A stretch of 64,000 nt of DNA. Origin: Dama dama. Taxonomy: Eukaryota > Chordata > Mammalia > Artiodactyla > Cervidae. A model generated the notes under the pieces. It worked only from the letters and a program-made list of their open reading frames with translations. It was not told where the DNA came from and made no database searches. The position numbers were made by a program, and so were the translations under genes. The DNA lies in contig NC_083681.1 of NCBI RefSeq assembly GCF_033118175.1, positions 13,844,001 through 13,908,000 on the forward strand, written 5' to 3'. Below, piece by piece: positions 23,040 through 35,583 of the stretch (position 1 is the first letter of the stretch; each line of letters opens with the position of its first letter).

Positions 23040-23765
23040 AAAAAAAGAGATTCAAATGTGAATTGTGGAGTTGAAAACTAAACAGAAAATTCATAAGAGG
23101 GACTCAACAGATTCTTTGAACATGCAGAAAAAATAATCAGCAAACTTGAAGATACACAGATAAGTTATACAAGTTGAAAAATAGAAAAATAATTTTAAAA
23201 AATGACCAAAGACTCAGAAAAATGTGGCATACCATTGAAAACATCAACATGCATATAGTGGGATTACTAGAAGAAAGACAAAGGCAATAAAAAATCCAAA
23301 TTAATAGTGATTGAAAACTTTTAAATTTGTAGAAATTTATTTAAAAAATAAATTACACACCTAGAAAGTTAAAAGAAAACTTTAAGAAAGAAAAATATGA
23401 GGATCCACAACCAGACACAGTGTAATAAAAATATTGCTAGTTAAAGACAAGGAGAAAAATCTTGAAAGTGAAAAGCAACATATCACCTACAAGGGGATAC
23501 CCAGTATGATTAGCAGTTTACTTCTTAGCAGAAAATTAAAAATAAATGGCAGAAGGCAACGGGATATTGTATTAAAAGTACTCAGAAGAAAAAAAAAAAA
23601 AATAGCCTGTCAGGACTCTTATATCCAGCAAAGTCTTCTATCAAAACTGAAGTGGAATTAACTTTTTAGATAAACAAAACTATGAAAACAATTTGCTAGC
23701 AGAGCTGCCATACAGAAAATATTAAAAAAAATTTCTTCCATATAAAGGAAAGTGTCTTCAAGCAT
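23040..23765 (+). mobile_element. old L1, ORF1-region fragment
   Basis: Degenerate sense L1. The stretch near 23480-23680 matches the late ORF1 coding region (the part with the agaaaggcagtgggat- and tatccagcaaa-like blocks). The surviving frame (23434-23661) is short. Confidence 0.6.
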
Positions 23766-23775
23766 TAAGCAAATT

Positions 23776-24148
23776 TTTTAATGCATGTATATGGAATTTA
23801 GAAAGATGGTAATGATGACCCTATATACAAGACACCAAAAGAGACACAAATATAAAGAACAGACTTTTGGACTCTGAGGGAGAAGGTGAGGGTGGGATGA
23901 TTTGAGAGAATAGCCTTGAAACATGTATATTACCATAAGTGAAATAGATCACCAGTCCAAGTTTGAAGCATGAAACAAGGCACTCAAACCCAGTGGACTG
24001 GGACAACACAGAGGGATGGGATAGGGAAGGAGGTTCAGAGTGGGGGACACATGTACACCTGTGGCTGATCCATGTCAATGTATGACAGAAACCACCACAA
24101 TATTGCAAAGTAATTAGCCTCCAATTAAAAGAAATTAATTAATTAAAA
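23776..24148 (+). mobile_element. ruminant L1 3' UTR, 5'-truncated insertion
   Basis: About 370 bp, essentially only the ruminant L1 3' UTR in sense orientation, ending in an A/T-rich tail. It parallels 13390-13760 closely. No TSD was fixed. Confidence 0.85.
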
Positions 24149-24484
24149 ACAGACAAACAAAAAATTATATTTGTATTTCTTTGCTTAATTGATTTTAAAA
24201 AGTAATTATATAAAATAACATGTAAAGAGTATATTTTAAAGCATATATATATATATAAACATAAATTTGTATAATATTTTTGCCAATAAAAACACAAAAG
24301 AGGTGGGTGGGAGCAAAGTTGTAGTGGGCAAAGGAAATTACTACAGATGGTAAGGAAAGAATTATAGCAATGCATTTTCTGTTTTATAATATTAATAAAT
24401 TTATATAAATAACAATAATAATCCCCCATAAGGGATAAGAGAGAATAGAATTATACATAAGTAGCAAGAGAACGAACATATGAA

Positions 24485-25345
24485 TATATGTGACAAAGTT
24501 GCAGAATACAAAAATCAGTTGTATTTCTATTCTGGTATCAAGAATCCAAAATAAAACCAAGAAAAACAATTCTGCTTGCAGTATCAAAATGAATAAAATA
24601 TTTAGAAAAATTTCATGGATTAGAAAAATTAACTTTGTTAATACTGTAATACACCCTAAGCTGATCCCCAGATTCAACAGAATCTTGAGAATTCCAGCTG
24701 ACTTCTTCATAAAAATTGACAATTGGGTTGTAAAATCAATAGAGAATAGTAAGAGACCCAGAATAATCAAAACAACTCTGAAAAAGAAAAACAAAATAGG
24801 AAGACTCACATTTCTTGATTTCAAAATTTGCTACAAAGTGACATTAATCAAGGCAGGATATTATTGGCAAAGGAAAGATAACAATGGACTGGAACTGATA
24901 GTCCAAAATCAAACCTGTACATTTATAGCTGATTGATTTTCAACAAGTGTTCAATTCAAAGACAATTCACCTTGGAGAGTACAATCTTTTCAATAGAATT
25001 ATACAGGAACAACTTGTTGTTCACACACAAGAGTCAAGTGGGAATACACATTTTTCCTAAGCATATGTACAAATGGTCAATAAGCAATTGGAAAAAATGC
25101 TCAGTATTATTAAGAATCAAGATCATAATTACAAGCCAATTCACACACAAAAAAGGATGGCTATGGTCAAAAAATAAATACGCACAATAGGAAGTTTGGC
25201 GATGGTGTGAAGAAATTGGAACTCACACACAGTTTTTCCAGAAAAGCACAAATGGTACAACCACTACTGTGAACAATACAGCAGTCCTTTGAAATGTTGA
25301 ACATGGAGTCATCATATGACCCAGGAATTCTACCCCTAGAAAATT
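24485..25345 (+). mobile_element. old L1 ORF2 fragment (sense)
   Basis: Degenerate ORF2 downstream of the reverse transcriptase. The frame 24490-24936 still resembles the thumb/connection segment. It runs to catatgacccaggaattctac near 25330, where orientation changes. Confidence 0.75.
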
Positions 25346-25470
25346 GTACTGTTTTGGCTATTATGAATAATGCTGTTATAATTATTCATGTAAAAATTTT
25401 TGTCTGGATGCATATTTTCATTTCTCTTTTAATATATCCAGGAGAGGAACCACTGGGCTGTTTTTTAATG
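25346..25470 (-). mobile_element. old L1 ORF2 fragment (antisense)
   Basis: Antisense ORF2 piece (the ggctattatgaataatgctg segment onward). It covers ORF2 sequence that would lie just after, and partly overlapping, the end of the sense piece at its left, so the two face each other head to head. Confidence 0.65.
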
Positions 25471-25871
25471 ATTTTATTTTTCAAGAATATTTTATGCATA
25501 TTTGATTTCCTGTTTTTTTTTTTCATATTTTAACTGTTATACTAACTGTAATAAGATATTCACAGTATATCACATACTCAGTAATTCTATATGCAAAGAC
25601 TTACCAAACATACATAAAATAAAAAAACATGAAATACAGTCTATGAAAAATGTTTACTATTGCAAAATTCTTACTCTGTATCTGAAGAAGTATACTATTA
25701 TAGCATTTGAAGGTAGATTCTTTTTCTATAGACCTACATTTTTTAAAAATAGATCTAAATTTTAAGCTATAAAATCTAAAGCAACTATTGAAGTAGTAAA
25801 AAAGTGCTATAACTAATAAGCTAATAGAACAAGTAATATGGAATCATTTTAAAAATTACTCAGTAAGCTCA

Positions 25872-26512
25872 GAAGGGGACTTCCCTGGTGGTACAATGAA
25901 TAAGAATTCACCTGCCAATTCAAGGGACATGGGTCCAATCTCTGGTCTGGGAAGATCCCACATGCCGTGGAGTAACTAAGCCCATGCACCACAGCTACTC
26001 AGCCCATACTTGAGCCTGCAAGCTGCAGCGACTCAGCCCACGTGCCACAATTACTGAAGTCGATGCTCTCTCTCTACTGAAGTCTATGACACATTGGAAA
26101 AGACCCTGATGCTGGGAAAGATTGAAGGCGGGAAGAGAAGGGGACAGCAGAGGATGAGATGGTTGGATGGCATCACAGACTCAATGGACATGATTTTGGG
26201 TATACTCCAGGAGTTGGTGATGGACAGGGAGGCCTGGCTTGTCTCAGTCCATAGGGTCTCAGAGACTGAGAGACTGAACTGAACTGAACTGATGCTCTCT
26301 AGGGCCTGCAGGCTCTACTGACTCTGCATGCTGCAAATACTGAAACTGATGCCTCTAGAGCCTGTGCTCCACAACAATAGAAGCCATTTCAATGAGATGC
26401 CTGTGCACTGCTGCTAGAGGTTAGCCCCTGCTCTCTGCAACTAGAGAAAGCCCATGTGCAGCAATGAAGACCCAGTGTTATCAAAAGTAAATAAAATAAA
26501 ATAATAAAAAAA
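25872..26512 (+). mobile_element. CHR-like tRNA-derived SINE, split by BovB
   Basis: Starts with the ggggacttccctggtggt tRNA-like head, then the catgccg/agcccatgcaccac-type body and an (AAATA)n tail, as in the artiodactyl CHR-type SINEs. The body is interrupted at 26072-26290 by a BovB 3' end. Older than the Bov-tA copies here, with many substitutions. Confidence 0.75.
26072..26290 (+). mobile_element. BovB 3'-end insertion inside the SINE
   Basis: Sense BovB tail ending in (gaact)n, flanked by a perfect 10-bp TSD gatgctctct (26062-26071 and 26291-26300). About 19 bp at its left (26072-26090) is not BovB but near-repeats the SINE sequence just upstream (actgaagtc/actgaagtct), suggesting a template jump at the 5' end. 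Confidence 0.85.
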
Positions 26513-26517
26513 TTAAA

Positions 26518-28120
26518 CTCAGTCGCCAAGTCGTGTCTGACTCTGCATGACCACATGGACTGCAGGATGCAAATCTTCCTTGCCCCTCACCATCTCCTGG
26601 AGTTTGCCCAAGTTCATGTTCATTGAATTGATGATGACATCCAGCCATCTCATCCTCTTTTCCTCTTTACCTTCTATCTTAAATCTTTCTGAGCATCAGG
26701 GTCTTTTCCAATGAGTCAGCTGTTTGCATCAGGTGGCCAGAGTATTGGAATTTCAGCTTCAGCATCAGTCCTTTCAAAGATTATTCAGCACTGATTTCCT
26801 TTAAGATTGACTGATTTGATCTTCTTGCTGTCCAAGGGAATCGCAAGAGTTTTCCCCAACACCACAGTTCAAAAGCACCAATTCTTTGACACTCTGCCTT
26901 CTTTATTGTCCAGTTCTGACATCAGTACATGACTACTGGAAAGACCATAGCCTTGACTATATATATCTTTGTGGGCAAAGTGACATCTTTGTCTAGGTTT
27001 GCCATAACTTTCCTGCCAAGAAGCAATTGTCTTGTAATTTCATGGTTGCAGTCACAATCTTCAGTGAATTTACAGTCCAAGAAGAGGAAATCTGTCATTG
27101 CTCCCACACTTTCCCCTTCTATTTGCCATGAAATGATGGGACTGGATGCCATCATCTTAGTTTTTTAATATTGAGTTATAAGCCAGGGTTTTCACTCTCC
27201 TACATCACCCTCATCAAGAGGATCTTTAGTTCCTCTTTGCTCTCTGCCGTTAGAATGGTATCATCCACATATCTGAGATTGTTGATATTTCTCCCAGCAA
27301 TCTTGATTCCAGCTTGTAACTCATCCAGACTGGCATTTCTCATGATATACTCTACATATAATTTAAATAAACACGGTGAAAATAGCAACCTTGTGGTAGA
27401 CCTTTTTCAATCCTGAATCAGTCAGTTGTTCCTTACAGGGTTCTAACTATTGCTTCTTGATCCACATACAGGTTTCTCAAGAGACAGGTAAGAGAGTCTG
27501 GTATTCCCATCTCTTTAAGAGTTTTCCACAGTTTGTTATGATCCACACAGTCAAAGTCTTTAGGGTAATCAATAAAACAGAAGTAGTTGTTTTTCTGGAA
27601 TTCACATGCTTCCTTTATGACCCAACGAATGCTGGCAATTTGACCTCTGGTTCTTCTGTTTTATTTAAAGCCAACTTGAACATCTTGGCTCACATAATGC
27701 TAAGGCCTAACTTGGAGGATTTTGAACATAGCCTTACTAGAATGGGAGATGAATGCAATTATCCAGTGGTTGAATATTAGAAGACTGTCTTTCTTGGGAA
27801 TTGAGATGAGGATTGACTTTTCCAGTTCTGTGGCCACTTACGGGTCTTATAGATTTGCTGACATATTGAATGCAATACTTTGATAGTATCATCTTTTAGG
27901 GTTTTGAATAGCTCTGCTGGAATTCCATTGCATCCATTAGCTTTATTGCCAGCACCGCTTCTTAAAGCCCACCTAACTTCACATTCCAGAATGTCTTGCT
28001 CTGTGTGAGACTACACCATCATGGTTATCTGGCTTATTAAGATCTTTTTTGTACAGTTTTTCTGTGTATTCTTTCCATCTCTTCTTGATCTCTTTTGCTT
28101 CTATTATGTCTTTACCGTTA
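26518..28120 (-). mobile_element. BovB LINE, 5'-truncated
   Basis: About 1.6 kb of antisense BovB, from the 3' tail at left through most of the reverse transcriptase. The catalytic box reads YVDD (27260-27271) where other copies here have YADD. The 5' edge lies near 28120 within the frame 27979-28191. Numerous stops show it is dead. Confidence 0.9.
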
Positions 28121-28194
28121 ACAACATTAATCATCTCTTTAAATGTATATTGTTTATACAATTCAATTAAAGTCAGTTTTTGACTAGACAAAAA

Positions 28195-28735
28195 AAGAAA
28201 GATTCAGCTCTATGTTGCCACAAGAAACATATTTCAAATGTAAAGACAAAAATATATTTAAAATGAAAATCTGTGAAAGGAAAAAGATATGTAACTGTGT
28301 TAGTATTAATGTACCTACAACTAGAGTTACAAATTACAGGAAACAATAAATGATAGGACTGTAAGGAGAAATAAACATTTCAATAACATTTACAGAGATT
28401 TCAATTCCTCTCTTTCTGTGTCAATAATTTAGATAAGAGGTAGACAAGGATAAGAGGAACACTATTAACCAACTTGACATGATTAACATTTATGGATCAC
28501 CTAATGATAGCAAAATGCACATTTTTCTCAGGTGAATATAGAGATTTATAGACCTTATCCTGGGTTATGTAAGGTGATTCAATAGATTTAAGCAATTTAG
28601 AATCAATACCATAAAACTCTAAAAAATTAATATATTGCAAAATAACACATGGGTCAAAGAGGAAATTTTAAAAAGGAAAGTAGAAAGGTGCCCTTTTGTT
28701 GTTGTTTTCTTTTCTTTTCCTGAAAGAAAATGAAC
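28195..28735 (+). mobile_element. old L1 ORF2, endonuclease-region fragment
   Basis: Degenerate sense L1. Segments resembling the late endonuclease domain of ORF2 can be followed from about 28215 to 28680. No frame survives. Confidence 0.6.
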
Positions 28736-28740
28736 ATTCA

Positions 28741-28818
28741 AAAACAAGAATTAGCCTCCAAGTAATAAAAATAAATGGAAAAAATAAATAAATAAAATCT
28801 TTAATGAAAAAAAAAAAA
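28741..28818 (+). mobile_element. very short L1 3'-end insertion
   Basis: Only the last stretch of the ruminant L1 3' UTR (ttagcctccaa... then ataaatgg) and an A-rich tail remain, like 48640-48722. Severe 5' truncation. Confidence 0.6.
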
Positions 28819-28820
28819 AA

Positions 28821-30139
28821 CCACAACAAGAATCTCAAGATGTATCAATTACCTTAAAAATAGAGCTGAACAAAACAGGATGCACAACAGTTGTGCAAAT
28901 TAAACTCCTACATTTGAATGTACACTTATATGGCCAGTAATTAATACTGGAAGATTATGTAAGGATATTTTCATTTGAAGAGTTGAAATTTAAGTCCTTA
29001 GGAGCACACCTAACTTTTCATTATTTTCATTTTACAGTGGCACTAAAGTGTATATGCTTCATAGTGTGTGGGAGCTTATCACTTCCGTACTCAACCATTT
29101 ACATATGGTTGGATATCCTGACACTCATTTGACTTCTCGTTTTCATTTTTTGATGCATTTGTTTTCAATGTATTTTTATTTTTGGAAGAAAGGTAAAATA
29201 CAAGCTATCTATCTTGAAATTGTGGGAGTTAAAATGACATAATTTGGCATTATAAATCAATATAAACATTCATGCAAATTTACCTTTTCAAAAGAAAAAT
29301 ATGGTCAAATGATTTTAGACATAACTGTTCAAATTTGGGCTTTTAAAACGTCTTTCTCAATAAACATGCACTTAAAAACATATTGACTCATTCAAAACTT
29401 TTTTGTGAACTTGTACAATAAGTGTTATTGTTTCTAACATATAGTTTATGGTGCATATGCACCAAAATGATTTTTAATAATTAGAAAATTATACAACACA
29501 ACTTGCAATTCTTCACTTGAAACATGTGAGCATAGGCAGAGATAGTATTGTAGCATTTGACATGCACATCATATCACTAAATTAGCTAAAGTTAAAGATT
29601 TTAATTTACAGCATGGTTAATATAGTGCAAAACAAGGCTAAATACGGAAGATACATTTAATTTTTTTTTTCTTTTTTCCTTACCAAGAATTAATCACCCC
29701 CTCTCATTTCATCAGTATTCTTTCAAAATTTGCAGCTTCCCAGGACTAATTAATAACCCTAATAAGTTAGAATAGTCTCTCCAGAACTACATGAATTCCT
29801 TTGCAATGAACTAGAAATGTTGTTGCAGGTACCTTTGGGTAAACACCTGGGATTTACTAAACATTAGCTCAGCATCTGTAACAAACTGTGCTGTATTTTG
29901 TTCCTGTAATCAGTATTAATATGTCCACAATATTCTTTTAGTTTAAAAAGGTGCTTAATTTTAAAACAAAAAGTTAATGATTTTATACACTAAACACAAT
30001 CTGAAACTTATATGGCTTTTATAGCCATCACACCTACTTAACTAATGTTGTAATTGAAGAAAAATGATATTGTATTATGGTTTTTCTGGCAATGTATGAG
30101 TGTTTCAACATTTTTACATTATATCAGATCTTATTATCT
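28821..30139. other. unfamiliar AT-rich sequence
   Basis: No repeat or gene was recognised. Contains the 16-bp palindrome at 29449-29464. Confidence 0.45.
29449..29464. other. 16-bp perfect palindrome
   Basis: TGGTGCATATGCACCA equals its own reverse complement. The core TGCATATGCA resembles a palindromic POU-dimer site. Function is not demonstrated. Confidence 0.4.
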
Positions 30140-31935
30140 TACATTTTGATTCTTCAAATCCTAATAGTTTTAAGGTGTCATTGCACTGCAGTTTTGATTT
30201 ATGTATCCTTGATGACTAATAATGCCAAGCATTTCTAATGTACATACTCTGTTTTGAATATCATCCTTGGGGAAATTTCTATTCAGGTTATTTGCTATTG
30301 TTTTAATGGGATCATTGATCTTTATTATTGAGTTGAAAGAATTAATTATATATTTTAAATATAAGCTCCTTATCATATATATGAATTATAATTTATACTA
30401 TTCTATGGTTTGTCTTTTTAAAAAATTGTAAATGCTTTTAAATGTCAACAGTTGTGAATTTTCCATTTTTTCTGTTATTGATATATAATTTTATTGTTGT
30501 CAAAGGATATATGCTATATGACTGAAATCCTTTTAAATTTTCTAAGATTGGTTTTATGACCTAGTATATAATGTATCTTTAAAAACACTCAAAGAGAATG
30601 TTTATTCTGCTGCAGTTGGGTGGAATATTCTGTAGGTGTCTTTTTTTTTTTTTTTCATTATTTTATTTTATTTATTTATTTATTTTTATTAGTTGGAGGC
30701 TAATTACTTCACAACATTTCAGTGGGTTTTGTCATACATTGATATGAATCAGCCATAGAGTTACACGTATTCCCCATCCCGATTCCCCCCTCCCACCTCC
30801 CTCTCCACCCGATTCCTCTGGGTCTTCCCAGTGCACCAGGCCCGAGCACTTGTCTCATGCATCCCACCTGGGCTGGTGATCTGTTTCACCATAGATAATA
30901 TACAAGCTATTCTTTCGAAACATCCCACCCTCACCTTCTCCCACAGAGTTCAAAAGTCTGTTCTGTATTTCTGTGTCTCTTTTTCTGTTTTGCATATAGG
31001 GTTATCATTACCATCTTTCTAAATTCCATATATATGTGTTAGTATGCTGTAATGTTCTTTATCTTTCTGGCTTACTTCACTCTGTATAATGGGCTCCAGT
31101 TTCATCCATCTCATTAGGACTGGTTCAAATGAATTCTTTTTAATGGCTGAGTAATATTCCATGGTGTATATGTACCACAGCTTCCTTATCCATTCATCTG
31201 CTGATGGGCATCTAGGTTGCTTCCATGTCCTGGCTATTATAAACAGTGCTGCGATGAACATTGGGGTGCACGTGTCTCTTTCAGATCTGGTTTCCTCAGT
31301 GTGTATGCCCAGAAGTGGGATTGCTGGGTCATATGGCAGTTCTATTTCCAGTTTTTTAAGAAATCTCCACACTGTTTTCCATAGTGGCTGTACTAGTTTG
31401 CATTCCCACCAACAGTGTAAGAGGGTTTCCTTTTCTCCACACCCTCTCCAGCATTTATTGCTTGTGGACTTTTGGATAGCAGCCATCTTTTAAGTCTAAT
31501 TGATTTTCAATGTTGTGCAAGTCTACTTTTTCCTTATTAGTAACTCGATTAATTGTTTGATCCAGTATTAACAATAGAATATTGAAGTTTCCCACTACTA
31601 ATGCTGAAGTGTCTAATTTTTCCTTTAAATCTTTAATTTTTGTTCCTTATATTTGGAGTTCTATTGTTAACTGCATTTATGTTTATAATTGCTATATCTG
31701 TCTTATTAACCCACTCTTTTATCATTGTAAACTTTGTTTCTGGATTTGTTTAACATTTATTTACTTTAAAATCTGTGTGGCTATTTTCAGAATAGGTATT
31801 CCAACTCAATTGTGGTTTTTGTTTGCAAAGTATATATTTTTCTCTTTTACTTTCTTTGTTCTTTCACTTTGATAATCTTTTACTTAAAGATTATATATTA
31901 AGATTCTTAATCTTTTATCATTCTTTTGCTCTTTT
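30140..31935 (-). mobile_element. old L1 ORF2, antisense, split by a younger L1
   Basis: Degenerate antisense L1 ORF2. The C-terminal region is at left (30140-30470), a more upstream part at 30480-30640, and the same part continues at 31488-31935. The block near 30600-30640 joins cleanly to that at 31493 when 30641-31492 is removed. Confidence 0.75.
30641..31492 (-). mobile_element. young L1, 5'-truncated
   Basis: Minus-strand L1 3' end with its poly(A) as T15 plus A/T-rich sequence at left. It is nearly identical by eye to 19550-20330. An uninterrupted ORF2 C-terminal frame occupies 31019-31486 (155 codons). The only duplication at the ends is about 6 bp (tctttt), so the target-site duplication is short or merged with the tail. 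Confidence 0.95.
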
Positions 31936-32129
31936 AGTTTCATCATATGTTCAAGCCTTAAAAAAATATGTTGTAGTTTTTGTTTTCCTTTTGTTTCATA
32001 AAAGTTTAATATAAAGTTGATATTTTCTGGAATTTATATACTCACTCATATTATTCATAGGGCTATTATTTACATTTTTTAACTAGAGCTAATTTACTTT
32101 TGTGGACTATCTCAGTGAATGACAATACC

Positions 32130-32540
32130 AGTATTTATCCATTATACACTTAATGATTTGGGTTATTATCAAGTTTTTTTTTTTTCTCCCAGCTCAAACA
32201 GAGCTTCTGTGAATATGTGTGTGTGTGCTCAATCATGTCCAACTCTTTGTGACCCCATATATTGTAGCCCATTAGGCTCCTCTGTCCATGGGATTTTTCC
32301 AGGCAAGAATGCTGGATTGGGTGGCCATTTCCTTCTCCAAGACAGTGAATATGTGTGTACGTATCAACAGATTTACTGAATTCATACTACTGAGAATGGA
32401 GTTTCAGTGCCAAGGTATATGTGATAGTCAGCATCAATATAGTACTAAAATCCTTTTAAAAGAGGTTGCACCAATGTGTAGTCATACCAGCAACATGGAA
32501 GAGTTCCTATTGATCACATTTTGATAATTTTTATTTATTA
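32130..32540 (-). mobile_element. probable old L1 antisense fragment, split by a SINE
   Basis: The flanks of the SINE at 32223-32344 read like antisense L1 (gagaatggagtttcagtgcc..., gaggttgcaccaatgtg...). The match is weak and made from memory. Confidence 0.4.
32223..32344 (-). mobile_element. Bov-A SINE, partial, 14-bp TSD
   Basis: About 120 bp of one antisense Bov-A unit. The perfect 14-bp TSD gtgaatatgtgtgt lies at 32209-32222 and 32345-32358. Confidence 0.9.
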
Positions 32541-33895
32541 CTTTGGGCATCAGTTAGGTGTACATTTCTATTTTGATCTATTCTATTATTTGTTCTAAGA
32601 TACAAAGTTTCTTTGCTTCTGTATTATTATTCCACATCCTGCTTGGTGATCATTGAGGGCTCCAGTCTTCCTGTATCTCCTCTTCCTCTTGTAGGTTGGC
32701 CTTGCTCTCCTGAACAGTCTCCATTAGTTTCATAGACATGTGTATATGTAATCTAATCCCAAGGCAAAACAACTCCACTAAGTAATGACAAAGGGAGAAA
32801 TAGAAGGGGATTGTGAGCACACAACTTACATAATTTTATCATGTGTCCCATAACACAGAAGCATGTAATTTTCAGCCACACCATTGATTGAAAAATAACA
32901 TTTTGCTGGTTTCAAATACTCTTCTTTAGAATGCAATAGTTAAAATAAAGAAAGATAGGTATTTAAAACAACTATTTAAAAAATGAATTTAGGATTTTGT
33001 TTCTTCTGCAATTTTTTTAAAAAGTTGAAAATATTTGTATATATCAAAATATAAATGTAGACATTGCTAACTCTATCATAGATACCAAGGGATTAATTAT
33101 ATTCAAAAATATGGTAGAAAATTGCTCTAATTAATTAAAAAATGCAAATTTACCAAATAACTAATATATGCTGCAATCATCTTCTGAGGATATAAACTCT
33201 AAATAAAAATATTTCTGTTAAAAATTCAATTATAGAAGGATATTTTAGAATGGAATTTTATGAATGTAGTCTACAATAGCCAAAAGATAATTACTGGAGA
33301 AGCAAATGACTTTTATCTTAGCTGACACATGTGGGTTTTTTAATATGCTAGAAATAATAACATATAATTATTTATATTTTGAGCATTAAATAATTTCATG
33401 TTTCATTACCAGAAAAATTTTCAAACATTACTTTGCTTTCTCATGAGACTTGCTGTTTGCCCAGACTATTTCTCAGACTAAGCTATTGGCATTACATTTT
33501 TTCAACTAAACAGTTTGTAACCTTTGCATTTAGGCAGTTGTATTGGTATTTCTTTTATTCTAGCCTGCATATAAAACTTGTATTTCAAGATGCACACCTA
33601 TAATCAGAAATAATCAAAGAAGCACATTTCATAGAATGAAGTTTTCATATTAATCAAGCTATGTTTCATTTGTATTTCAGAATATTTTCCTACACAATTT
33701 CACAGATACACACATACACACACCTTAGAATAAAATAAAAATTGTTATTAAGATGTAATAACTACATCTTGCATTATATGTAAAGGGGTGAAGTTTCCCT
33801 GAATAATGACAACAGTTGTGGAGAAGAAAAAGATTGTTATCCAGGTATCAAGAGTCTTATAAGTATATAAGTATATAAAGATGTATAACAAATTC
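32541..33895. other. unfamiliar AT-rich sequence
   Basis: No gene or recognisable repeat. Frames are short. Confidence 0.45.
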
Positions 33896-35150
33896 AAGAA
33901 AAGAATAGACAGTGAAAAGTTTAGCAAATATTAAAACATAAAGAAGAATCAAACATAAATGAAGAATATAACAAATAAAAAATACACTGAAAGAAATCAA
34001 CAGTGGAGTAGATGATACAGAGGGAAGAATCAGTAAACTAAAAAAAAACCAAAAAACAAAAAACAAAGAACTCAAGCTGAACAAAACATAATATTTTTAA
34101 AAATGGATCAATTTAAGAAAACTCTGGGAGAACATCAAGCATACTAACATTCACCTTATAGGAGTCCAAGAAGCAGAAGAGAGAGAGAGAGAGAGGCAGA
34201 AAATTTATTTTAAGTGGTAATCATCAAAAACTTCCCTAACCTGGGAAAGAAGACAGATAACCAGTTCTGGAAGTATAGAGTCCTAAACATAATCAACCCA
34301 AAGAGGTCTACATCAAGACATATTGTAATTACAATTAAAAAAAAAAAAAAAAAAAGGACTATTAAAAGCAGCTAGTTACTTGGAACTCTGAAAAGATTAT
34401 CAGCTGAGTTTTTAGCAGAAACTTCGCCATCCAGAAAGGAGTGGAATGCATTGGTTTTTTTTTTAATGTTAAAGGGACTTCTCTAAGTGAAAAAGCATAA
34501 AGCGTACAATGAAAAATAAAAAAATTATGAAAGAAAAATTTCCTTGATAAAGGTAAACATACAGGAAAGGTAGCAAATACATAAAGGTACTTAGAAGGTT
34601 AAAACACAAAATTAGTAAAAATCATTTGTATCTACAATAAAAATTAAGGGCTACACAAAACAGATATAAAATATGTCAAAATATTAAACATAGGATGGTA
34701 AGTGAAAATGAAGATTTGTCAGAATGTATTTGAACTTAAGAGATTATCAACTAAAATTATATATATACATATGCCTCATATATTTCAAAGTAGCTACAAA
34801 CTGAAAATATATAAAGGATATATACACACACAAAAGAGAAAGGAATCCAAACCTAGCATTATAGATAATAATCAAATCACAAGAAAAGAGAGAACAATAA
34901 GAAGAAAGAAACAATAAATGACTATAGAAACAAGTAGAAACAATTACCAAAATGGTAATAAGTACATGCCTATCAACAATTACTTACAATTTGAATGGAC
35001 TACATACTCCAATCAAAATGCAAATGTGGCTGAATGGATAAAATAATATTCATAGGTATGTTGATTAATAGAGACTCATTTCAGATCTAAAGAAATATAT
35101 GGACTCACAGTCAAAGGATGGAAAAAGGTATTCCATGCAAATGGAAATGA
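33896..35150 (+). mobile_element. old L1, ORF1 to start of ORF2
   Basis: Sense L1. ORF1-type blocks can be followed (ctgggagaacatcaag 34130, cttccctaacctggg 34230, caacccaaagaggtc 34300, gcagaaacttcgcc 34415), then the inter-ORF and early ORF2 region (ggctgaatggata 35028, gagactcatttcagatc 35070, ccatgcaaatgga 35131). Internal deletions and microsatellites ((AG)n at 34178-34196, A-run at 34339-34357) interrupt it. Confidence 0.75.
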
Positions 35151-35154
35151 AAAG

Positions 35155-35191
35155 AAAGGGATGTGATGTATAGCATGATTAATATAATAAC
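35155..35191 (+). mobile_element. L1 3' UTR remnant left of LTR
   Basis: The gatgtatagcatgattaatat segment is an L1 3' UTR motif. The matching L1 end lies beyond the LTR at 35584-35626. About 200 bp expected between them is missing. Confidence 0.5.
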
Positions 35192-35583
35192 TGTTGGTCC
35201 TAAGTCGACAATGAGAAAGTGAAAGGAGAGAGGCTAGTATTCCCTGGTTTACACAGCCGGCTTCTGCGCTCCAGGGAATCAGCCAGAAATAGAGAGATAG
35301 AGAGAGAGAGAAAAAAAAAGAAAGAAAGACACGGGGACCAAAGCTCTGATGGAGCAAAGGTGTTTTTTTCAATATGGTGTCAGCATATATACTGTCTTCC
35401 AAGGTAGTTATTCTCAGCAAAGATAAAGATTAAAAATCCAGAGTTACAAAACACAAGGTGATACCTATTAAAGAGAGAAAAGGGTACTTATCACCATTAT
35501 GAGAAACTAACAAAGGAAATGCCTAGATTCCTCAGCCCTAGGAAAGGCGTGTCTCTCCTCTTAATTCCTGAATATTCAGGAAT
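35192..35583 (-). mobile_element. ruminant ERV LTR (type A), 5'-truncated
   Basis: On the minus strand this reads as LTR: a TATA-like catatata box (plus 35384-35391), a pyrimidine-rich (CT)n leader and an end in ..CCAACA. The same family forms 58816-60621. The homology stops exactly at the right edge of a 20-bp perfect palindrome (35564-35583), so about the first 700 bp of the LTR on that side are missing. Resembles bovine BTLTR1-type LTRs, but the name is unverified. Confidence 0.7.
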
